In this document: piece after piece, positions 36,154-43,286 of the stretch
Layout of the letters: each line of letters starts with the position of its first letter
How positions within the stretch are numbered: the first letter of the stretch is position 1
Origin: Pseudomonadota bacterium
GTDB lineage: Bacteria > Pseudomonadota > Gammaproteobacteria > Burkholderiales > Burkholderiaceae_B
DNA length: 64,000 bases
NCBI GenBank assembly: GCA_023389155.1
Contig: JAEWEV010000008.1
Span: forward strand, 186,001-250,000
Direction of reading: 5' to 3'
Notes under the pieces: model-generated
What the model was told of the DNA's origin: nothing
Databases searched by the model: none
What the model saw: the letters and a program-made list of their open reading frames with translations, nothing else
Program-made: the position numbers and the translations under genes

Positions 36154-38958
36154 ATGAATTGTATCGAATCCTTAAAAAACGCGCTTTCCTGGTCTGGCTA
36201 CCTGCGCCGTCGCCTCAATGTCAGGCCTGAAATACAGGCACGCATACTCGAAGATTCGGCACAACCGATTACCTCACAGCGAATCACGCAATGGGCGCAG
36301 GAGATCGCTTCCGAAATTGGTGCACCGGCTGCTGTCTGGAACGTTGAACAATGTCGCGCCATTCTTCGCAAACTGCGCAGTCGAATCTTCGACGCGCTGA
36401 TCGTCAGAGATACTGGCGGCGACGCACCCCTGGAAGAAGTCACGCATGCCATGTCTTTCCTGGCCGATTTTGCCGTGCTTCAGGCATACACGACTGTCAT
36501 GACCGACATGGCCGAGGTACATGGTGTGCCCGTCGATCCGTCCACGGGAAAACCCATGGAAATGATCATCCTGGGCATGGGCAAACTGGGTGGCTACGAA
36601 CTGAATGTATCTTCAGATATTGATCTGATTATGCTGTATCCCGAAGAAGGCGAAACTACCGGACGCCGCCCTCTGAGCTATCACGAGTTTTATGGCAGGC
36701 TTACGCGACGCATGATGCCGATTCTTTCCGATCAGGATGCCGACGGACAGGTATTTCGCACAGACTTGCGCTTACGCCCGGACGGTGATTCGGGTCCCTT
36801 GGCGTGGAGCCTGGAGGCACTGGAAAATTATCTGATTGCTCAGGGCCGCGAGTGGGAGCGTTACGCCTGGCTAAAGGCACGCATTATCCACGTGCAGGCA
36901 CTCGAAGGCAGTGCCCCCGAACCATTCGAGCAACAACTGGAAAGCCTGCGCCTGCCTTTCATTTATCGCAAGTATTTCGACTTCGATACCCTGGCATCTC
37001 TGCGCCAGTTGCGCGAGCGGATACGGCAGGACTGGCAGCGACGGGCGCTCTCCAGAAACGGGGTCGATACGATTCACAATATCAAACTGGGTGAAGGCGG
37101 CATTCGTGAAATCGAGTTTGTCGTACAGCTATCCCAGCTGATCAAAGGTGGCCGCCTGCCCACCATTCAGGAGCAATGCCTGATCAAGGCGCTGCACGCA
37201 GAAGTTCGTGCTGGCCTCATCAACCAGGATACGGGTGAAAAACTTGAAGCCGCCTACCGTTTTCTGCGCCGCGTCGAGCATTTCCTGCAGTACCGGGAAG
37301 ACGAGCAGACGCATTTGCTGCCGAATGAGGACGAGAAAATGGCTGCCTTGGCCACCGTCCTGGGCTATACGCCGGAAGATTTCACTGCGCAGCTGTCTGC
37401 CCATCGCAAATTTGTGGCGGATACCTTTCGCGATGCGTTCCGTATTGCCGGTCTGAATGACGATCAGAGCAATGGACAGCAACCGCAGGCAAACCACCAC
37501 GAGACTCCGCAAGACGCCGATCTTGAGGCGTTGATCAAACAACAGTTTGCCGAGCACGACCCCGACGACGTCGAACATCGGCTTGAAGCGCTACTGGACA
37601 GTACTCGGATTCGCAGTCTCTCAAACAGCAGTCGTACCCGTCTGGAAAAACTGCTGCCGGCAGTCATCGAAGCCGCGTCGCACACCCCCTTGCCCAACAC
37701 GGCATGCGCACGACTATTCGACCTGATCGAAACCATCGCCCAACGCAGTTCCTACATCGCCCTGCTGGCTGAATTTCCCGATACCCTGGCACGGGTGGCC
37801 CGGATTATGGCAGCCAGTCCCTGGGCGGCCAGCTATCTGACGGCAAATCCGATCCTTCTGGACAGTCTGATCGAATGGAACAGCCTCATGGAGCCGGTCA
37901 ATATCGCCCAGACCGCTGAACAACTGCAAAAGGAACTTGATGCGTGCATGCTGCAGGATGGCACGCCCGATGTCGAGCAGCAAATGAATGTCATGCGCGA
38001 TGTGCAGAAGCAAATCAGCTTCCAGCTGCTGGCACAGGATCTGGAGGGCGAGCTGACAGTTGAAAAACTCGCTGATCAGCTCTCTGCCCTGGCCGATGTG
38101 TTGTTGCAGGAAAGTCTGCAGCGGGTCTGGCCCCTGGTTCGTCCAAAACAGATAACGCCTGACGACCCCATGTATCTGATGCCAAAATTCGCTGTTATCG
38201 CCTATGGCAAGCTTGGCGGCAAGGAACTGGGTTATGCCTCCGACCTCGATCTTGTTCTTCTGTTTGATGATCCCGGTGACTACGCCCTGGAAGTGTATGC
38301 CAAGCTCGGCCGTCGCCTTAGCACATGGCTATCGAGCATGACCTCCTCGGGCAGACTATATGAGACTGATCTGCGGCTGCGCCCGGACGGAGATGCCGGT
38401 CTGCTGGCGGTGTCGGTCGATACGTTCGAAAAGTATCAGCGCGAACATGCATGGGTATGGGAGCATCAGGCATTGACCCGCGCCAGATTCGCTGCCGGCG
38501 ATCCCAATATCGCCCAGACGTTTGAACGCATACGCCGTGATATTCTTCTGCTCGAACGCGATCCGGAAAAACTCAGAAAAGAAGTCATTGAAATGCGGGC
38601 GAGGATCCGCGCAGGCCATCCGAACAAAACCGAGCTGTTCGATGTCAAACACGACCACGGCGGCATGGTTGACATCGAATTTATCACGCAATATTGCGTC
38701 CTGGCCTACGCCAGACAGCATAAGCAATTGCTGGAAAACCTTGGCAACATTACCCTGCTCAACATTGCGGGGGAAGTGGGCCTGTTGAACGCCGAGCATG
38801 CCCGAAAAGCGGCTGACAGCTACCGGATTCTGCGCCGCATGCAGCACGCAGTACGCCTGAAAGGCGATGAAAAGGCGCGGATCGATCCGAAACTGTTAAG
38901 TGAGGAACGTGATGCGGTGTGCACGCTCTGGAAAGACGTTTTTGGAGAAAATGCCTGA
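36154..38958 (+). CDS. glnE: Glutamine synthetase adenylyltransferase/adenylyl-removing enzyme
   Basis: 934 residues with two nucleotidyltransferase domains. The N-terminal one (adenylyl-removing) has GMGKLGGYELNVSSDIDLIM, and the C-terminal one (adenylylating) has AYGKLGGKELGYASDLDLVL; both keep the catalytic Asp pairs. Each is followed by an RLRPDGD motif and a helical GlnE domain. It sets glutamine synthetase activity in response to PII, linking it to glnK in this window. The ATG at 36154 gives the usual length; a 30-codon extension has no family similarity. Confidence 0.95.
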   Translation: MNCIESLKNALSWSGYLRRRLNVRPEIQARILEDSAQPITSQRITQWAQEIASEIGAPAAVWNVEQCRAILRKLRSRIFDALIVRDTGGDAPLEEVTHAMSFLADFAVLQAYTTVMTDMAEVHGVPVDPSTGKPMEMIILGMGKLGGYELNVSSDIDLIMLYPEEGETTGRRPLSYHEFYGRLTRRMMPILSDQDADGQVFRTDLRLRPDGDSGPLAWSLEALENYLIAQGREWERYAWLKARIIHVQALEGSAPEPFEQQLESLRLPFIYRKYFDFDTLASLRQLRERIRQDWQRRALSRNGVDTIHNIKLGEGGIREIEFVVQLSQLIKGGRLPTIQEQCLIKALHAEVRAGLINQDTGEKLEAAYRFLRRVEHFLQYREDEQTHLLPNEDEKMAALATVLGYTPEDFTAQLSAHRKFVADTFRDAFRIAGLNDDQSNGQQPQANHHETPQDADLEALIKQQFAEHDPDDVEHRLEALLDSTRIRSLSNSSRTRLEKLLPAVIEAASHTPLPNTACARLFDLIETIAQRSSYIALLAEFPDTLARVARIMAASPWAASYLTANPILLDSLIEWNSLMEPVNIAQTAEQLQKELDACMLQDGTPDVEQQMNVMRDVQKQISFQLLAQDLEGELTVEKLADQLSALADVLLQESLQRVWPLVRPKQITPDDPMYLMPKFAVIAYGKLGGKELGYASDLDLVLLFDDPGDYALEVYAKLGRRLSTWLSSMTSSGRLYETDLRLRPDGDAGLLAVSVDTFEKYQREHAWVWEHQALTRARFAAGDPNIAQTFERIRRDILLLERDPEKLRKEVIEMRARIRAGHPNKTELFDVKHDHGGMVDIEFITQYCVLAYARQHKQLLENLGNITLLNIAGEVGLLNAEHARKAADSYRILRRMQHAVRLKGDEKARIDPKLLSEERDAVCTLWKDVFGENA

Positions 38959-39045
38959 AAATAAAGACATTTTTCGGATCGGGGCTCAAATTTCGGGTGA
39001 AATATCCTAAAATACACAGTCAGGAAACAATTCTTCTATTTTGTC

Positions 39046-39717
39046 ATGGTTACTGTCACCAATATTGAACGTCCGAAACTTGCCCTGCCCGATGGCCGCA
39101 AAAAAGTGCTGCTGCATTCTTGCTGCGCGCCCTGTTCCGGCGAGGTCATGGAAGCCATGCTGGCCTCGGGGATCAACTACTCGATCTTCTTCTACAATCC
39201 CAATATCCACCCTGTGCGTGAATACGAAATCCGCAAGGAAGAGAATATTCGTTTCGCCGAGCAGCACGGCATTGAGTTCATCGATGCTGACTACGACGTC
39301 GACAACTGGTTTGACCGCGTCCAGGGCATGGAAAACGAGCCGGAGCGCGGGATTCGCTGCACCGCCTGCTTCGATATGCGCTTCGAACGTACCGCACTGT
39401 ATGCGCACGAACATGGCTTCGATACCATTACCAGCTCATTGGGTATATCCCGCTGGAAAGACATGAATCAGATCAATGGCTGCGGCGAACGCGCAGCGGG
39501 TCGCTACCCCGAACTGGTTTACTGGACATACAACTGGCGCAAAGGCGGCGGTTCTGCCCGCATGATTGAAATCAGCAAGCGCGAAGAATTCTATCAGCAG
39601 GAATATTGCGGATGTGTTTACTCACTGCGCGATACCAACCGCCACCGCCGCGCCCAGGGTCGCGATCGTATTAAAATTGGCGTGAAATTTTACGGCAAGG
39701 AAGAAGAAACGCTGTAA
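39046..39717 (+). CDS. queH: Epoxyqueuosine reductase QueH
   Basis: 223 residues of the DUF208/QueH family. The cysteine pair LLHSCCAPCSGEVMEA, the RGIRCTACFDMRFERTA pair, and the CGCVYSLRDTNRHR block supply the iron-sulfur and iron ligands; the SSLGISRWKDMNQINGCGE motif is also typical. It reduces epoxyqueuosine to queuosine in tRNA, a non-orthologous replacement for QueG. It follows glnE after about 85 bp and may have its own promoter. Confidence 0.93.
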   Translation: MVTVTNIERPKLALPDGRKKVLLHSCCAPCSGEVMEAMLASGINYSIFFYNPNIHPVREYEIRKEENIRFAEQHGIEFIDADYDVDNWFDRVQGMENEPERGIRCTACFDMRFERTALYAHEHGFDTITSSLGISRWKDMNQINGCGERAAGRYPELVYWTYNWRKGGGSARMIEISKREEFYQQEYCGCVYSLRDTNRHRRAQGRDRIKIGVKFYGKEEETL

Positions 39718-39842
39718 TGGCTGATGCAGGCCGGCTTTTCTACGGCCTCCAGAGGCCGTCCGCGGATTTAAAGCTGGGTCCCCTGCATGCCATTGGTATG
39801 CCATTGATGTAGCTGGTTACGAAGATCCGGTCAGGTGCTGCC

Positions 39843-39896
39843 ATTACCCGCTACCTATTACCCGCTACCTATTACCCGCTACCATTACCCGCTGCG
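39843..39896. repeat. Tandem repeat, four copies of a 13-14-bp unit
   Basis: Units of ATTACCCGCTACCT: two exact 14-bp copies (39843-39856, 39857-39870), one 13-bp copy (39871-39883) and a degenerate one ending GCTGCG (39884-39896). Probably slippage-prone; copy number may vary between strains. Confidence 0.9.
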
Positions 39897-39931
39897 ATTA
39901 CTTATAGGCGGCGTGCGCTGCCCCCCAAATC

Positions 39932-39968
39932 AAAAGGACCTGAGTCGTTGATACACTCAGGTCCTTTT
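39932..39968. terminator. Bidirectional terminator between queH and exbD
   Basis: AAAAGGACCTGAGT and ACTCAGGTCCTTTT form a perfect 14-bp stem with a 9-base loop, flanked by A and T runs. It serves queH on the plus strand and tonB-exbB-exbD on the minus strand. Confidence 0.93.
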
Positions 39969-40040
39969 CTTTGCACATTCGCTTGCTTGCGCGGCTCAAT
40001 CATCGATCTGCGTGCGCAACGCTCACAGACCCATACGGGA

Positions 40041-40592
40041 TCAATTGGCCGGCGTGACCGTGCCGCTGGCGCTGGAGGATGGGGCCTGCGCCGGGCTGGA
40101 TGTACCGGTTGCAGAATCACCGGCTTTCTCGCCAGCATTGCTGCCCTCTGCACGCTTGCCTGCTGCGCCATCACCCGAACCCGGTTGCGTAATAAAACCG
40201 AGCTTCTTCAGACCTGATCCCTTGGCCATGGAAAGCACCTGGGCCAGCTCTTCATAACGGGTATCGGCATCTGCACGAATCCGCAACTCCGGCTGCGGGT
40301 CCTGCTTGCCCTCGTTGACAAACATTTCACGCAAGTCATCGATATTGACCGGCTCGTCATTCCAGTAGATTGATCCGCTCCTGTCCATTGCCAGATCAAT
40401 CACTACCGGTTCCTGCTCCACAGGCTTGCTGCTGACCTGAGGCAGGTCAATCTTGATGGAATGGGCCATCAGCGGCGCTGTGATGATAAAGATGACCAGT
40501 AACACCAGCATCACATCAATGAGCGGAACCATATTGATTTCGGTCATGGGATGAGCCGAACCGTTTTTCTGGTCAAAACTTCCGAAAGCCAT
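40041..40592 (-). CDS. exbD: TonB-system energy transducer ExbD, with low-complexity tail
   Basis: 183 residues. The single membrane helix carries the proton-path Asp (MVPLIDVMLVLLVIFIITAP); the periplasmic domain follows to LKKLGFITQP. The last ~45 residues are Gly/Ala/Ser/Pro rich, absent from most ExbD proteins (about 140 residues), and probably disordered. AGGAG precedes the ATG. It is last in tonB-exbB-exbD. Confidence 0.93.
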   Translation of the reverse strand: MAFGSFDQKNGSAHPMTEINMVPLIDVMLVLLVIFIITAPLMAHSIKIDLPQVSSKPVEQEPVVIDLAMDRSGSIYWNDEPVNIDDLREMFVNEGKQDPQPELRIRADADTRYEELAQVLSMAKGSGLKKLGFITQPGSGDGAAGKRAEGSNAGEKAGDSATGTSSPAQAPSSSASGTVTPAN

Positions 40593-40610
40593 GGCTATCT
40601 CCTGTATGTC

Positions 40611-41405
40611 TTATCGACCACCACCGCCGCCGCGCAGGCTGCGGACTTTGGGATTGTGGCTTTCAAACTGCTGGCCTGTCGTCACAAAGGCGTACAGGTC
40701 ATGTGCAAAGGCATCCAGCCTTGCCAGCATCACACGGTTGCGACGCACGAATGCGTTATAGGCGAGCACCGCAGGAATAGCAACAGCAAGACCCAGCCCC
40801 GTCATGATCAGCGCTTCACCTACGGGCCCTGCAATTTTGTTGATGGTAACGCCGGCCTCTGCCATGCCAATTCCGATCAGGGCATGATAGACGCCCCACA
40901 CGGTACCAAACAGCCCGACAAAAGGCGCCGTTGAGCCAATGGAACCAAGCACGGACAAGCCATTCTCGGCCTGGGCTGTTTCCTCGTCGATGACTTTTTT
41001 CATGCGACGGGCGACGAACTCTGAGTTGCTGCCCAATTCTGCAAGATTGCTGGCGCCATAGCGACTATGGTGATCGCGCGCATGCAGAGCCTGGTCTGCC
41101 AGGCGGGAAAACGGATCGCGGGCGCCGTACTTATGAAGATCCTGATCGACCTGATCCAGCGACTGCGAATTCCAGAAGCGATGCAGGAATCTGTTGCCCT
41201 TTCGGGTGCCGCTGATATTCATGAGCACTTTGACAACAATCAGATACCAGGTTACCAGGGCCATTAGTACCAGGATACCGAATAAGGCCTTGCCGACGAT
41301 ATCGCTTTGCATCAGAAAATCCAGGATTCCAGGATTATGAGGCTCTGCGCCGCCCGTTACCTGCGCGAGCGTAACAAATGAGGATGACAGCCAGTGGGTA
41401 GTCAT
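40611..41405 (-). CDS. exbB: TonB-system proton channel ExbB
   Basis: 264 residues, MotA/TolQ/ExbB family with three membrane helices (VGKALFGILVLMALVTWYLI; STAPFVGLFGTVWGVYHALI; EALIMTGLGLAVAIPAVLAY). The conserved GLFGTVWG and the polar residue cluster in the last helix are present. With ExbD it forms the inner-membrane motor powering TonB. It lies 18 bp before exbD and 15 bp after tonB. The C-terminus ends in a glycine-rich GGGGGR. Confidence 0.94.
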   Translation of the reverse strand: MTTHWLSSSFVTLAQVTGGAEPHNPGILDFLMQSDIVGKALFGILVLMALVTWYLIVVKVLMNISGTRKGNRFLHRFWNSQSLDQVDQDLHKYGARDPFSRLADQALHARDHHSRYGASNLAELGSNSEFVARRMKKVIDEETAQAENGLSVLGSIGSTAPFVGLFGTVWGVYHALIGIGMAEAGVTINKIAGPVGEALIMTGLGLAVAIPAVLAYNAFVRRNRVMLARLDAFAHDLYAFVTTGQQFESHNPKVRSLRGGGGGR

Positions 41406-41420
41406 AATGAATAAATTCCT

Positions 41421-42335
41421 TTATTGAAAAACAATAGGTATGTCGGCAATGGATTCACGGGGAACGCCATTTTCTGTATAAGGTCTGAACCGCGCACGTC
41501 GTACTGCGCTGAGCGCAGCCTCGTTGAGCGAATCGTATGGCAAGCGCTGATGCAGAGAAGCACTCTTCACAGTCCCGCCCGTGGAGATATGAACCCGCAC
41601 AATGACCGTACCGGACTCCCCGCGCATTTTTGCAGACCGTGGATAGGTGGGTTTCGGCTTGACAAGATAACTCACCGACGACACCACCTTGGGCGGCAGA
41701 TTGGTTTGTCCGCCCGATGGGCGTGTTTCCGCGCCGTTACTGACACCAACAGGTTTGAGTGCAATATTGCGATCTATCTTGATGTTGGACAGATTACTTG
41801 CAGGCTGCACCGGTTTGGGTTCAGGCTTAGGCTCAGGTTTGGGCCTGGGCTTGGGTTTTGGCTTTGGTTTGGGCTTCGGCTCAGGCTTCGGTTTTGGTTT
41901 GGGTTCCGGTTTGGGTTCTACCACCGGTTTAGGCTCTGGTTTAAGCTCGTAAACAGGCTCAGGCACCGGTTCAGGCGGAGGAATGATTTCTTCCTGCGGC
42001 GGTTCCGGAACCGGCTCAGGTTCGGGTTCGGGTTCCGGCTCAGGCTCCGGTTCGGGTTCGGGTTCAGGCGGTGGAGGCTGCACCTCTGGTTCCGGGGCCG
42101 GAGGTTGAACCTCAGGTTCCGGTGGAGGTGCCGCTTCCTCTCCTTTTGGTGGCGGACGCACGGGCTCGTCGATGATAGTTACCATGACGGCCGCATCCTG
42201 TGCGTGTACCATGGGGGGCGTCAGGTCAAGCGTACCCAGCCAGGCTGCGCCCGACAGCAATGCCAGCGCGGCAGCCAAGCCGGTCAGCCGGAAAGACAAA
42301 GGTACCGCTGAGGAAGAATATGATACGTTAAACAT
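41421..42335 (-). CDS. tonB: TonB protein with very long Pro-Glu/Pro-Lys region
   Basis: 304 residues: an N-terminal membrane anchor, a Pro-Glu repeat (PEPEPEPEP) to about residue 115, a Pro-Lys repeat (PKPKPKPKP) to about 175, and the C-terminal domain (VKPKPTYPRSAKMRGESGTV, ending IADIPIVFQ) that contacts TonB boxes. The repeats span the periplasm. The anchor reads SFRLTGLAAAL; where E. coli TonB has Ser-x-x-x-His this one has Ser-x-x-x-Thr, so the usual membrane His is missing. A Fur box lies upstream, so iron starvation should induce the operon. Confidence 0.93.
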   Translation of the reverse strand: MFNVSYSSSAVPLSFRLTGLAAALALLSGAAWLGTLDLTPPMVHAQDAAVMVTIIDEPVRPPPKGEEAAPPPEPEVQPPAPEPEVQPPPPEPEPEPEPEPEPEPEPEPVPEPPQEEIIPPPEPVPEPVYELKPEPKPVVEPKPEPKPKPKPEPKPKPKPKPKPRPKPEPKPEPKPVQPASNLSNIKIDRNIALKPVGVSNGAETRPSGGQTNLPPKVVSSVSYLVKPKPTYPRSAKMRGESGTVIVRVHISTGGTVKSASLHQRLPYDSLNEAALSAVRRARFRPYTENGVPRESIADIPIVFQ

Positions 42336-42459
42336 GCTCGAAATACGTGCCTTGTGCAGGCAGTTACAGCAGACAGCTGACTACGGAAACCGTGTCAATC
42401 AGAGTATATCGGTCGTACATCAAAACGATGACTATCTGCAGATCAGCCTATCATTGTAA

Positions 42460-42474
42460 TAATAACTATTCTCA
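42460..42474 (-). promoter_or_regulatory. Fur box upstream of tonB-exbB-exbD
   Basis: On the minus strand TGAGAATAGTTATTA matches 12 of the 14 defined positions (allowing one further mismatch) of the 7-1-7 Fur consensus TGATAATNATTATCA. It lies about 125 bp before the tonB start. It predicts repression by iron-loaded Fur. Confidence 0.75.
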
Positions 42475-42740
42475 TTTTCAATGAAAATATTCCGTCTGGT
42501 TAAATGAATTTCGACCATGGGGCTGTCGACGCCCTGACAGCAAGACATCATCCTGCTCTGGCTCAAAAATAAAATTTAAGATTAAGAAAGTCATTGCTTC
42601 CTCATCCACACACGATAGCAAATAAGAAGGTTTTACCGAAAAGATATGCCGCACCAGCTTTTTGTATTTAATTGTAAGCTGAAGTCGTTTTTCAGACGAA
42701 AACCGGTATTTCGTTGTCATCCGTCCACAAATTGCAGACA

Positions 42741-42769
42741 AAAAAAAATACCGCCGTAAGGCGGTATTT
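42741..42769 (-). terminator. Terminator of the cold-shock gene
   Basis: On the minus strand AAATACCGCC / GGCGGTATTT with a four-base loop, followed by a run of eight T (A-run 42741-42748 on plus). It lies 20 bp after the csp stop codon. The rest of 42475-42740 shows no credible gene. Confidence 0.92.
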
Positions 42770-42788
42770 CTTTCACAGCACAAATAAA

Positions 42789-42998
42789 TTATTTGGCTGA
42801 AACTTCTTTAGCCTGAGGACCTTTAGGGCCTTCAGCAACCACGAAAGTGACTTCCTGGTTTTCTTGCAGTGATTTGTAACCTGTACCGATGATGTCTGTG
42901 TGGTGCACAAACAGATCTTTACCACCAGAGGCAGGCTTGATGAAACCAAAGCCCTTCTCGTTATTAAACCACTTTACAATTCCTGATTCTGTCGACAT
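42789..42998 (-). CDS. Cold-shock domain protein (CspA family)
   Basis: 69 residues, one cold-shock domain: GIVKWFNNEKGFGFIKP (RNP1) and DLFVHHTDI (RNP2), ending GPQAKEVSAK. Binds single-stranded nucleic acid and melts RNA structure. AGGAA precedes the ATG. Just upstream the leader has a small hairpin (43025-43042, GAGATA/TATCTC) followed on the minus strand by a T-rich stretch, which might act as a temperature-sensitive element; this is a weak inference. Whether the gene is cold-induced cannot be read from sequence. Confidence 0.94.
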   Translation of the reverse strand: MSTESGIVKWFNNEKGFGFIKPASGGKDLFVHHTDIIGTGYKSLQENQEVTFVVAEGPKGPQAKEVSAK

Positions 42999-43235
42999 GT
43001 CGATTTCCTGATATATAAAAAACTGAGATAAAATCCTATCTCTTTGGACAAGACTTCAAGGAGACGACACATACAAACAGTACCGCTGTAACCAGAAGCA
43101 TATTTCGTTTTACCGAAGCATGGCTTCCTTTAACTTGAATATCTTATACGGTGACACTATGTCGGTAAAAACAACTTGTGTCAATGAATATTTATGCTAT
43201 TTCGTGTATGCGTTTGTCATCAATTTGGAATATTC

Positions 43236-43265
43236 AATAAAAAAAGCCCGGAAATTTCCGGGCTT
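43236..43265 (-). terminator. Terminator of clpB
   Basis: On the minus strand AAGCCCGGAAA / TTTCCGGGCTT followed by a T-run; perfect 11-bp stem. It lies about 20 bp after the clpB stop. Confidence 0.92.
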
Positions 43266-43286
43266 ATCTACGGCAAATAAGCGGGG

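Larger units (their letters stand above)
39718..40040. other. Intergenic region between queH and exbD
   Basis: 323 bp without a gene. It holds four tandem copies of a 13-14-bp unit at 39843-39896 and a bidirectional terminator at 39932-39968, both listed separately. The remainder shows nothing recognisable. Confidence 0.6.

Noticed and set aside
42478..42783. 101-codon minus-strand frame between the Fur box and the csp terminator
   Set aside because: It overlaps the csp terminator, has no ribosome site and resembles no known family.
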